Source: Dioscorea cayenensis subsp. rotundata
Taxonomy: Eukaryota > Streptophyta > Magnoliopsida > Dioscoreales > Dioscoreaceae
DNA length: 64,000 bases
Assembly (NCBI RefSeq): GCF_009730915.1
Contig: NC_052475.1
Span: 18,507,430 to 18,571,429, forward strand
Reading direction: 5' to 3'
Part shown: positions 12,801-23,600 of the stretch, piece after piece
Numbering within the stretch: the stretch's first letter is position 1
Layout: the number at the start of each line of letters is the position of its first letter
Made by a program: the position numbers and the translations under genes
The notes under the pieces: model-generated
The model's database searches: none
The model's input: only the letters and a program-made list of their open reading frames with translations
What the model was told of the DNA's origin: nothing

Positions 12801-13772
12801 ATCACCGAGGCGATGATATGGCTATTCTTCTTCTCTATGTGGATGATATTATTCTCACGACTTCTTCTACATCTTTATTATCATCCATCATTACTTATCT
12901 ACAAAAAGAATTTACTATTTCAGATTTAGGTGACTTGCATTATTTTCTGGGCATCTCTGTTACTTGTTCTTCTTTAGGTATGTTTCTTTCTCAATCTAAA
13001 TACGCTCGGGACCTTCTTGATTGGTGTCATATGTCTACTGGCAACTCAGTTTCCACACCAGTTGATTCAAAGTGCAAACTATCATTAACTGAAGGTGATC
13101 TTCTATCTAATGCTACAGAGTATCGCAACATCGTTGGTGCACTTCAATATCTTACTTTCACGCGTCCTGAACTAGCATTTGCTGTTCAACAAGTTTGTTT
13201 GTTCATGCATGCTCCTCGGACGAGTCATATGAAGGCTGTTAAGCGGATTTTGCGGTATCTTAATGGTACTATTGATCATGGCCTTTTACTTTTCCCAGGA
13301 TCTTTAGATAAAATGGTCGTTTATTTTGATGCTGATTGGGCTGGTTGTCCTGACACCCGTCGTTCTACTTCTGGTTATTGTGTGTTTTTTTGGTCCGAAT
13401 CTCATCTATTGGTCTTCCAAACGCCAGCCTATTGTTTCTTGATCAAGTGCTGAAGTTGAATATCGGGCTGTCGCTAATGCTGTGACTGAAATTTCATGGC
13501 TTCATTCTTTGTTGTCTGAGCTTGGTCATAAACTACCATCTGCAATGTTGGTTTTTTATGACAATGTTAGTGCAATTTTTCTTGCATCCAATCCAGTTCA
13601 AAATACATGCACAAAACATGTTGAAATTGACCTTCACTTTGTGCGTGAAAAAGTAGCTACTGGGGTTATACGAGTTCTTTCATGTTCCTTCATCCCTTCA
13701 ATTTGTAGATATCATGACCAAGGGTTTATCAAATATCTTATTCTCTGAATTCACTCCAATCTGAACGTTCAA
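9692..13772 (+). mobile_element. Degenerate Ty1/copia retrotransposon (Ale-like)
   Basis: Domains lie in copia order but in broken frames. Gag is at about 9930-10735, with a Gly/Arg-rich end. A CCHC zinc knuckle (CYTCGGFGHVARLC) is near 10748. The protease motif WIFDSGASTHM is near 10868. GAG-pre-integrase and the integrase H-H-C-C zinc finger span about 11270-11400. Part of the integrase core (FQCDNGTEY) is at 11641. Reverse transcriptase (QLDVKNAFLHG, ALYGLKQAPRSWY, YVDDIIL) runs from about 12260 to 13150 and RNase H to about 13770. Many stops and frameshifts break it. The integrase jumps from the second catalytic Asp to the C-terminal region, so the Glu part is deleted. It cannot move by itself. 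Confidence 0.9.
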
Positions 13773-13814
13773 ACATAGACACTAACATCCCTCCGCAATC
13801 TGAACGGGAGCGGA

Positions 13815-14023
13815 TTGAACGTTCAGATTGGAGCGAAATTCAGAGAATAAGATATTTGATAAACCCTTGGTCATGATATCTGCAAATTGAAGGGATGAAG
13901 GAACATGAATTACTCGTATAACCCCAGCAGCTACTTTTTCACGCACAAAGTGAAGGTCAATTTCAATATGTTTTGAGCGTGTATTTTGAACTGGATTGGA
14001 TGCAAGAAAAATCGCACTAACAA
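13815..14023 (-). repeat. Inverted copy of the copia RNase H 3' end
   Basis: Bases 13815-14023 are the reverse complement of about 13562-13772, with few mismatches and a ~42-base spacer between. The copy carries the same stretch encoding the RNase H end and the short flank after it. The 3' LTR expected at this place is missing, so the element's tail was duplicated head-on. Confidence 0.85.
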
Positions 14024-14579
14024 TATTTAGTTCTAGTATAATAAACCTATAGATGAAAGTGACTTGTACATTGAAACTTTAATATTAGTAGGGTGTAATA
14101 CCCTATTTGGTCCCTCTATTGTACTCAATGTGCCTATTTGGTTCTTCTATTCTAATTTGCTCTCAGAAGGTCCCTATATTATTGAAATGGAAAAAATTTA
14201 GTCCACCTTATTATGGCCATTTGGTCTTCCATCCACTCCTACTAATATGGCTTCTTAAAGATTAAAATATGATTAAATATTATTTTTAAAAATTAAATTA
14301 AGAAGTAATGAAGATGGTTGTAAAGGTGATGGAGGTGGGGGTTTCGTTGTGGCAGGGGTTTAAGAGTATCAATGAGAAAGAGAATGTGGTGGTGTCGGGG
14401 TGACAATGGCAGCAGTAGTGAAAAGGTTAAGGGGCTTCAGCAGGGAAGTGGTGGCTAAGAGAAAGAGGATGGTAGAGTTGACGCAGCTTGTGAGGAAAGC
14501 TGTGGCAGAGGGCAACACGTCACATGCGGTTCTTAGCAGTTTGATGATCAATGGGCTGTTGCAGTTCGTGATAAACACT
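14024..14579. other. Intergenic DNA with an unassigned coding-like patch
   Basis: 14090-14240 has MITE-like text (TTTGGTCCCTCTAT) resembling the foldback element at 4282, without clear ends. From about 14300 the base composition becomes gene-like. A + strand ATG frame at 14403-14639 encodes a basic, helical-looking peptide (VVKRLRGFSREVVAKRKR…), and the minus strand is also open across 14369-14812. I recognise no family in either frame; it may be the 3' flank of the zinc-finger gene or a gene fragment. Confidence 0.35.
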
Positions 14580-15153
14580 GTTAGATCAAATGCTAGTTCA
14601 CTCTTATTATCCATGTCACACAGATGTACTATTTCATGATGCGCCATCACCACCACTTGGCCACAACAAAACTCCGGCACCCATTGATTGATCAAACGTA
14701 ACTCCGGCCACCTTGAAAGATACTGATTCAATGTTAAAAAATTTCTAGCCAATCTCCATCCTGCCAACAACCATCCAACTGCGTGATTGTTAATTAAACA
14801 AATCGGTAACATTATAAGGCTTATATATCATTCAGTGAGCATGAATCCTAAGAACTCTGGAAGTACTATACAACTATTCCTTATTGCATGGCTTTGAATG
14901 GAAAAGTACTCATCATCATGTGTTAAGAGATCATGAGCCTGGTTGACACATTTAGGAAGAGTGCACTTTCTCTTATGTGAATTTTGGTGTCTTCCAAGAG
15001 CTTGTGAACTATAGAATTGGTGATGACAATAGTTGCATGAGGACACACGTTGTTTGGTCTCTTTTGATGATCGAACCGACTCAATATTCGTAGTAGAGCT
15101 CAACAATGATAGGCTTAAATCCGATGAATGGTTTTTCTTTCCTTCTTGAACAT
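14580..15153 (-). pseudogene. C2H2 zinc-finger repressor-type gene, broken
   Basis: Reading leftwards from the copia LTR, the frame shows an EAR-like DLSLSL motif at about 15105-15121. It then shows a single C2H2 finger, CNYCHHQFYSSQALGRHQ and NSHKRK, near 15030-14960. QALGRH is a variant of the plant QALGGH core. After a stop at 14828 the similarity continues in another frame (LPICLINNHAVGWLLAGW, near 14800-14745), recalling the ID-QQPA-G-RL block after the finger in plant single-finger proteins. SELAFDLTV near 14590 resembles a C-terminal EAR motif. Such proteins are nuclear transcriptional regulators. No in-frame start is visible before the LTR, so the 5' end was lost or separated by the insertion. 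The frame change makes a pseudogene likely. The finger itself is certain; the downstream extension is inferred. Confidence 0.6.
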
Positions 15154-15301
15154 TGTTGAGAAATATAACACAAAATCAAAAGGGAAAAGAAGCAATCACA
15201 AACACAAGAGATTTTAACGAGGTTCGATAGTGTATGCTTACTTCCTCGAGAGCGAAGCAGCTATCATTTCTCTTATTAGAAAATTTGGCTTACATATTAC
15301 A

Positions 15302-15346
<45 letters not shown>

Positions 15347-15519
15347 TACATGATATAATTTCACCAAAATACCCTTGTATATGAATATATATATATATAT
15401 ATATATATAAACCGTGTCATCGTTTCTCCACTCCACTCCGCTCCTACTCTACTCTCCATCGTTTCGTTCCACTTGGCTCTAGCATCTGTCCTTTCACCCT
15501 TATATATGAGTCATATACA
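15154..15519 (-). repeat. 3' LTR of the reverse-strand copia element
   Basis: Read on the minus strand it begins TGTATATGAC after a polypurine tract (AAGGTGGAGATT, complement at 15522-15533) and ends TTTCTCAACA. That is the TG…CA structure of an LTR, about 366 bp. It contains two (TA)n tracts (15307-15341, 15385-15408). Its 3' edge abuts the zinc-finger sequence, so transcription from it would read into that gene. Confidence 0.7.
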
Positions 15520-16821
15520 AAAATCTCCACCTTGGTAACTATACCCAATGGAGATAGAAAACCGGGGAGCTTCTTATCATCTAGATAGGTTGGGTGCCAT
15601 GCCTCCTTAGTATTTAGAGACATTGATCAAGTCCAAGCAATGCTTGAACTTCTCTGTAGTGACTGTCTTTGTGGATGTATCAGCTATATTCTCTAAGGTG
15701 TGAATCTTCTCTAATAATATTTGACAAGATGCTACCAATTCCCTGATTTTGTGAAATCTCACCTCAATGTGTTTGGTTCTAGCATGATAGACTTGATTCT
15801 TTGCCATGTAGATTGCACTTTGACCATCACAATGCAATCTAACTCCACCTTGCTCAATGCCCAATTCTTTGACTAGCCCTGTAAGCAATAAACCTTCTTT
15901 AGCAGCCTCTGCAATTGTTATACATTCTACTTCAATTATAAACAATGCAAAATAAACTGAACAGTCAAGTTCCAACAAAGAGGCCCTCCTGCAAGAGTAA
16001 AGACATATCTTGTAGTAGACCTTTTGTCATCCAAATCACATGCGTAGTCTGAATCCACATATCCCTCAACTGAAGGATCACTTTTTTCATTGCCAAATAC
16101 AAGGCCATAATATGTGGTGCCTCTTAGATACCTGGAAATCCACTTGACTGCTTTCCAATATTGTTTACCATACTTTGACATAAACTTGCTGACCTGACTA
16201 ACAACATGTTCCAAATCTAGTCTTGCACAAACCTTAGAATACATCAAGTAGCCAACTGAGCAAGCATAAAGAATCGATGACATACCTTCAATCACTGATT
16301 TTGGGCATTGATCCTGAGAAAGTGTGAAGTGGGAAGTTAAAGGAGTGCTAATTGGTAATTTAGCTCTGCTTATACCAAATTTGTCCAATATCTTCTCAAC
16401 ATGACTCCGTTAAGATAACTACAGTTTCCTTGAGCTTCTATCCCTGCATATTTCCATACCAAGGATCTTCTTTGTAGTTTCCAAATCTTTCATATCAAAT
16501 TCTTTTGCCAATAAGGGGTTCAATTCAATCACATCATGCATATTCTTTGCAAAAACTAATATATCATCCACATACAATAGCAGAAAAATAAAAGAACCAT
16601 CATTAAGGATTCAAACATAAACACAACAATCAAATTCACACCACTTGTAGCCAATCTGAATCATGTACAAATCAACCTTTTGTACCACTGTCGTGCAAAT
16701 TGCTTCAAACCATACAGTGATCTATTCAAGTTGCAAACCAATTTCTCCTACACAGGTTGAACAAAACCTTGTGGTTGCTCCATGTAAATCTGTTCCTCCA
16801 AATCATCATAAAAGAAAGCTG

Positions 16822-18170
16822 CACTACACCATAATAGGTCTTTAGCGGTGTTTAGTTTGCGGGGGGTTTTTAAAAAGCCCTATATTTAAAGTTATCATGA
16901 CGTTTACCGCTAAATGCAGCTAAAATCATAATTTAACATCATTTTTCAACAAATGCCGCCAAATTACTGAAATTTAGCGCTGTTTTCAGGAACAATACCG
17001 AGAAATTATTGATATTTTTACATTTAACATTCATAAAATTTATATTTAGTGGCGTTTTTTCAACAAACGCCGTGAAATGACAGATACTTTTTTATTTTAA
17101 AATTCACAAAATTAGACTTTCGCGGCGTTTTTAAATAATTGCCGCCAAATTACTGAAACTTAGCTGCTTTTTTAAGTAAAACACCGCATAATTATTGATA
17201 TTTTTAAATTTAAAATTCATAAAATTTATATTTAGCGGCTTTTTAAAAAAAACCACCAAACTATAGATACTTTTTTGTTATAAAATTCATAAAACTAAAT
17301 TTTCATTGTGTTTTACAATAAACGGCGCTAAATTATAAATTTTTTTTTAATTTAAAATTTATAAAATTAAATTTTTGCTGCATTTATCCCAGAAAATGCC
17401 ACCAAACTATAAATATTTTTTAATTTAAAAATTTACAAAATTAAACTTTACCGGCGTTTGTGCATAAAAACACCGTGAAATTAGAAAATTCGAAATTAGT
17501 GCCATCTATTTTTAAAAATTTAAATTTGGCGCTATTTATTTTAAAATTAACATTTAGCATAACAAAACACCGCTAAATACCATCATTTTTTATTTCCTAT
17601 AAATACCCCTTGGAAGATAATGAAAAGAGAAAGAAAGTGGAAGAAGGAGAAGAGGAAAATGCAAGAAATAAAGATGATGATGATGATGATGATGATGATG
17701 ACGAACGATATAGCTATGAGAAGAAGAAGAAGAAGAAGAAGAAGAAGAAGAAGAAGAAGAGGAGGAGGATGAGGAACTAGAAAGAAGAGAAAAAAGAAAA
17801 TAATAAAAAAATATAAAAAAAAATCGAAAAAAAGAAATAAAATAATTTAAAATTTAGAGGAGCTGATTTACTTTTTTAAAATCAGAGTAAATTAGCCTTA
17901 TATTAAAAGAATTTTGTTTTTTAATTTAATATTTTTTTAAAATTATTTTTTAAAAGAACGGGCTAACATAGTGCCATTTGTCTGAAAACATCGCTAATTT
18001 GGCGGCATTTGAAGATAAACGCCGCCAATTTTTTGGAACATTGCTGACACCATCTTCGCCGTCATTTTTCCCGGCGTTTTTTGAAAATCCCTTTTTACTA
18101 TTTAACTGTGTTTTAAAATGCCTCTAAATATTAAAAAAAAATGCCGCTAATGACTTATTTTGGTGTTATG
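16822..18170. mobile_element. Non-autonomous CACTA element in the copia element
   Basis: It begins CACTACACCATAATAGG, and its right end GACTTATTTTGGTGTTATG is the imperfect inverted match. It splits the copia reverse transcriptase between codons for the DVKTAFLH-type block. Flanks CTG (16819-16821) and ATG (18171-18173) suggest a 3-bp target duplication with one later change. Many diverged copies of GCGGCGTTT and its complement in both orientations fill the ends, as in CACTA subterminal repeats that bind transposase. The middle holds (GAT)n and (GAA)n microsatellites (about 17670-17762) after a TATAAATA box near 17598. No transposase is encoded. Confidence 0.75.
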
Positions 18171-18937
18171 ATGTCTTCACATCTATCTGTTCTAAGTAAA
18201 TATTCTACCTGGCTACCAAGCCCAACATCACTCTGATATAAGTGTGTTTGACCACAGGAAAAAATATCTCATCATAACTAATCACCTTCTGTTGTGAGTA
18301 CCGCTTTGCCACAAGTCTAGCCTTGAACTCCCCCCGTGTTTTCTTTAATACTATCGCCTTTCTTTTGTATAGCCACTTGCACCCTATAGCCCGCTTCTCT
18401 TTATAAGGAAGTTCAACCAGCTCCAATGTCTTATTTTTATGTAGAGACTATCTTTTCAACCATAGCACCAAGCCACTTATCTTTATTCTTATCACTCATA
18501 GCCTCTTGGGAAAAAGTAGGATCTCCATCACTAACTGTAAGTGCAAATGAGACTAAATCTTCAAAACCATACCTAATTGGTGGCTTGATTGTATGTTTGG
18601 GTCTTCCAAGTTCAACATCTAGAACTGATCCTTCTTCTCTTGAACTTGAACTCTCAGACTTTTCAGCTTCTTTTTCAGATTGTTATGGTTCTACCTCTAC
18701 TGTATTTTCTCTGTTTTCCTCTGATATCGACACATTATTTCTGCAACTTTCTTGTAACATAGATTGCTCATTAAATATTGCATCTCGGCTGATTAGCATT
18801 TTTTTTGCCACCGGATCCCATAACTTATAACCCTTGACCCCTTTTACATAGCCTAAGAAAATACAACTCCTAGACTTCGGATTAATCTTGGACCTCTCAT
18901 CACCATGAATATGCACATAAGCTACACATCCAAATAT

Positions 18938-19073
18938 CACTACAAATAAATTGCCATATAGTGATGGTGTAAAATACGTTGGTAAAAGTCAAAAATCCAT
19001 TGGTAAAGGTCCCAAAACCCTATACCGACAGTAAAAATAGCTATTACAACACTTATTTTACCGTTGGTAAAGC
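18938..19073. mobile_element. Second CACTA-type end, running into the gap
   Basis: CACTACAAATAAATTGCC starts exactly where copia integrase similarity stops. Repeats of the type GTTGGTAAAAG and TACCGACAG follow, resembling the TTACCGACGG-rich element at 31103. The rest is hidden by the gap. Confidence 0.6.
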
Positions 19074-20073
19074 NNNNNNNNNNNNNNNNNNNNNNNNNNN
19101 NNNNNNNNNNNNNNNNNNNNNNNNNNNNNNNNNNNNNNNNNNNNNNNNNNNNNNNNNNNNNNNNNNNNNNNNNNNNNNNNNNNNNNNNNNNNNNNNNNNN
19201 NNNNNNNNNNNNNNNNNNNNNNNNNNNNNNNNNNNNNNNNNNNNNNNNNNNNNNNNNNNNNNNNNNNNNNNNNNNNNNNNNNNNNNNNNNNNNNNNNNNN
19301 NNNNNNNNNNNNNNNNNNNNNNNNNNNNNNNNNNNNNNNNNNNNNNNNNNNNNNNNNNNNNNNNNNNNNNNNNNNNNNNNNNNNNNNNNNNNNNNNNNNN
19401 NNNNNNNNNNNNNNNNNNNNNNNNNNNNNNNNNNNNNNNNNNNNNNNNNNNNNNNNNNNNNNNNNNNNNNNNNNNNNNNNNNNNNNNNNNNNNNNNNNNN
19501 NNNNNNNNNNNNNNNNNNNNNNNNNNNNNNNNNNNNNNNNNNNNNNNNNNNNNNNNNNNNNNNNNNNNNNNNNNNNNNNNNNNNNNNNNNNNNNNNNNNN
19601 NNNNNNNNNNNNNNNNNNNNNNNNNNNNNNNNNNNNNNNNNNNNNNNNNNNNNNNNNNNNNNNNNNNNNNNNNNNNNNNNNNNNNNNNNNNNNNNNNNNN
19701 NNNNNNNNNNNNNNNNNNNNNNNNNNNNNNNNNNNNNNNNNNNNNNNNNNNNNNNNNNNNNNNNNNNNNNNNNNNNNNNNNNNNNNNNNNNNNNNNNNNN
19801 NNNNNNNNNNNNNNNNNNNNNNNNNNNNNNNNNNNNNNNNNNNNNNNNNNNNNNNNNNNNNNNNNNNNNNNNNNNNNNNNNNNNNNNNNNNNNNNNNNNN
19901 NNNNNNNNNNNNNNNNNNNNNNNNNNNNNNNNNNNNNNNNNNNNNNNNNNNNNNNNNNNNNNNNNNNNNNNNNNNNNNNNNNNNNNNNNNNNNNNNNNNN
20001 NNNNNNNNNNNNNNNNNNNNNNNNNNNNNNNNNNNNNNNNNNNNNNNNNNNNNNNNNNNNNNNNNNNNNNNNN
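19074..20073. other. Assembly gap of exactly 1000 N
   Basis: The run of N is a round 1000 bases, which suggests a placeholder rather than a measured length. Any ORF crossing it is meaningless. The missing 5' exons of GLE1 may lie here. Confidence 0.95.
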
Positions 20074-20653
20074 AGTTACGTATTGCTGTGAACCTAAACC
20101 AAAGAAGATTAGCTTACTGTTCCAGATTTTAGTTACTTGGCTCTGTGAGCTTTATCATGAGCCATGTTGCATCATTATATCGTTATTTGTGACTGAAGTT
20201 TAAAATTCAAGAACTATAGAAAATATAACTCACCTTCCAACATACTGAACGCTGCTGGTATAGTTACTTTTCTTCAAAGCTACCAAACCAACTAACAATG
20301 CATTTGTTTTATGTTTTGAAATTTATTTTATATATTTAATAAAGTAAAAATTCTCAAACTGAAGTGAACCAATAACATATAGTTTATGTTTGTTTTTTGC
20401 AATATATTCTTTTTGGTTGTGTTGATAAACTTTATAACTGATTGATTCAGTTTGTGTTGAAGATTCCCCATAAATGTGACTGAACCGAAATGTGGAGAGT
20501 CTAGAGACCACTACATCACAAAATGTTGATTGAGTGGGAGTTTGAATAAATTTCTTAATCTCAAACAACTCAAGTTTGTTTTATTTTTATTTTTTATTTG
20601 ATACTTCACATATTTTTTTTTATAACTTCTAAACAAGCAATTATTTTGGCCAG

Positions 20654-23600
20654 GAGTTTAATGGATGTGGGAGACAAATTAGCAAGCTTTTGAGACAAAT
20701 AAATAGAACTCAACAGAAAGTCAGGTTAGATATATATAGTTTTTCCTTTTTCTTTCTTTTTTTCTGCTTTTGATTTGTTCATTTTTCTGGATATCCATTA
20801 TTTGTTTATATTATTTCATTTTCAACAAAAAGTAATGCGTATAAATAGATTTAACCATTTATCATATCATTTTACAATATGGCAGTCTTGTAGAAATTGT
20901 TTTGAATGTTTAGATTAAGAAAAGGATTTTTCACCTTTCTATGTTTGGTTATCTTTATGCTGGAGAAATGGGACAATTTCAGTCTTGAAGGCATGATGTT
21001 GAGTTACATGTCCTTAATGGAGCAAGTTATGCTTCATACATGGCTTAAATAAACATTATAGTGTATTTTGTCCAGGATAGCCTATTGAAAAATACAAATA
21101 ATTGAAAAATCTTTATCAACTAGTTTTTAACAACTTCAATGGATTAATGGCCTAAAATGCTGTTATATTGTTCTTTATAATAATATTTTTTTCTATGAAC
21201 AGAGCTGTTTCAGTTGCTCTCGTTGGCATCATTGTTGGTCCTCGGTGCCCACGGCCCATATCTTGTTTGTTAGTTGCGCAAAAGGTATTTGACAAATCAC
21301 TTTGTATTTCTTTCTTTGTTTGCATCAATATCGAAGTTCGAATACAAATTCATATGTTTCATTCTGCCGCACTTCTTCTTGACTATCCTCTAGGAGTTGC
21401 CATTGTTTTCATTCTCCTTATTCTGACTTGGATGAATTTTCTATAATGTTTCTCTTTTAATTTTTATGTTCTACACTGGTTTTGTTTGGTCACTTTAAAT
21501 TGATTTTATTTTGATCTGGATCCCTACAATTATTTCTTCTTATAAATTTATGCCAATATCACTAAAATGATTATTGAATCATTCAGAGGTGGCCCTTAAG
21601 ATGCTTGTCTTTCCCAGTCCTGTAAATTTTTATTCTATTTACTAGGGTTTCGCATAATAATTGATATTAATTCAAATGATGTTAGGTTTCCTTGAAGTTA
21701 GTCATGCTTTTAATAAAAAAAAGTTCTTATTGTGTGCAATACTGAATGAGATTATGATCAATAGGAATAGGTGTTCAGTTAATAAGGTTATAATGATCAA
21801 TACGAATAGGAGGTGTTTAGTTAGTAAGGTTACCATGATCAACAGGAACACGAGGGGTTTTGTTGGGCCTATTCATACATTATTTAAACTAATAAAATAA
21901 ATTAGATTTGGTGATATTTGTGCTGTGGGAATTCGGGAATTATGAGGAAAATTATAAAAGAATTTTATTAATATTTAATTAAAAAATATCAAAATAATAA
22001 ATAATAATCAAAACGATAAATAATAATAAATAAAATAGTTAAAGTTAACTAATTAAATTCAATATTTTATTTTAGATACTGAAAAGACAGTCAAAGTGAA
22101 ACTTGCCAACTAGGGCGCGAAACTTTCTTATCCTTGCATAGTGGGCTGTATCCCTTTTTCCAATCCCTCTCTACTCTTTAGTCAGTCTTCAGCCTTATTC
22201 AATATTGATCTTGGTGAGTTTTAGGTGTGGCCCTTAAAGGGTCCAAGCTTGAGCTGTTGAAACTCCCGCCAGAAACCTTTGCATCTTTGCTTGTCATTAC
22301 CTTGCCTCAAAACAAACTTAGCTACCAACCAAGAAGCAGTGATTATTAGAATTTCCCAAAAGAGATAATTATAGGTTCGGTGGGGCTGTTATGGTCATTA
22401 CTGAAGTTGTGTATTGTGTATCTTTTTGATTAGAGCTTAAGTTGATCATCGAAAGAAGAAATAAGCCACATGTTAAGATAGATTCTTGAAAAAACTGTAA
22501 CTTCCATGGAAAGATCAACGGAATGCTTTCATAAAAGTTCTTGTGGGATTGAATAGCATGCCTTTGTGATTATTAATATTTGAGAGTTTGAAAAATCTCA
22601 TGTTTCAAAAAGTTACCATTCATGTTTCTTTTTCACCACATCACTGAGTGTTTATTTCTGAAATTATTCAGTTAGCTTTTCTTCAATACTCAAACGGAGC
22701 ACATTTTTTTCTTAATGGGTTTAAGATAATACCAATCACTTAATGATTCAAATTAGTTAAAAAAAATAATTTTTTTCTTCCATTATTGGCAATAGTCAGC
22801 AGTTCTTTTTATGGATGCTACTCTATCTGATGATTCAGGTTGTTTTATTATGCGAGAACCCAAATGCAAGTTTTGACAGTACTGCTTTTGCATGGGGACG
22901 TGTTATTCTCAGCGTCACGTCACAGGTATTTGTTTCAATCTGATTGCACTGATCATGTTTGTCCTAAATGCTTCTATGATTGACTCATTTAATGGAGCTC
23001 AACTGCTTGCAATTATTTTCAAGTCATAATTTCCTTCCAGTTTCTACTTCATTCAGTTCAAACTTCTAACTCAAGAAGTTGAAATCAGGTTGTTCTGTTG
23101 TAAGTTTTTCCATTATAAATATTCTTATGACTTATCCTTCATTTAAAGCATATAGATGGACTGGAGGATTGGAAACTAAAGATCATGATGGATAGCCAAC
23201 TTGCTCACTATACTTCAAATTGCTGCCTTCATCCCCTAAATTGGTTTTCATATTCTCTCAGCTAGGTTCACTGTATGGTGCCAAAATGTTGCATAAATTA
23301 ATTCAGGCGGTATCAAACTATTTGCTGGAGAATAATATGGGATAAGAAGCGGCTTAAGACTTACTTCAAAAGATTTACTGATTTGTGGTGGCCCTCTTGT
23401 TTGATGATTGGTTTGAAATATATTGGGTGATGGATTAATTTTCCCTTGAAATTGAAAGCAGCAGAATCGGTTTGTTAAAATTGATTAGATTTGCATGGGA
23501 TCACAGCTTTTCTGTGGATTTCGCATAATTACATATACCATACATTTGTTTTTATTATTTCTTACCCTGATTGCTGCCTTGCATAAGGCCTGCATTTACA

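Larger units (their letters stand above)
15154..18937 (-). mobile_element. Degenerate Ty1/copia retrotransposon, reverse strand
   Basis: Reading right to left, the integrase C-terminal region (FGCVAYVH, CIFLGY, GYKLWDP) is at 18937-18683. The start of reverse transcriptase (IGCKWLYKRK, FKARLVAK, YDEIFFPVVKH) is at 18426-18205. After a CACTA insertion at 16822-18170 come the rest of the reverse transcriptase and RNase H (GYVDSDYACDLDDKRSTT, DGQSAIYMAKN, ARTKHIEV) down to 15607, then a polypurine tract and the LTR. Frames are broken, and the 5' half is cut off by a second CACTA element and the assembly gap. The lineage looks Tork-like by domain wording, which is inference. Confidence 0.88.

Noticed and set aside
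18979..20203. Two long open frames of 370 and 379 codons
   Set aside because: They are open only because they cross the 1000-base run of N; no coding evidence exists on either side.
20074..20240. Possible additional GLE1 exon right after the gap
   Set aside because: The frame shows no family similarity and no convincing donor; left unassigned.
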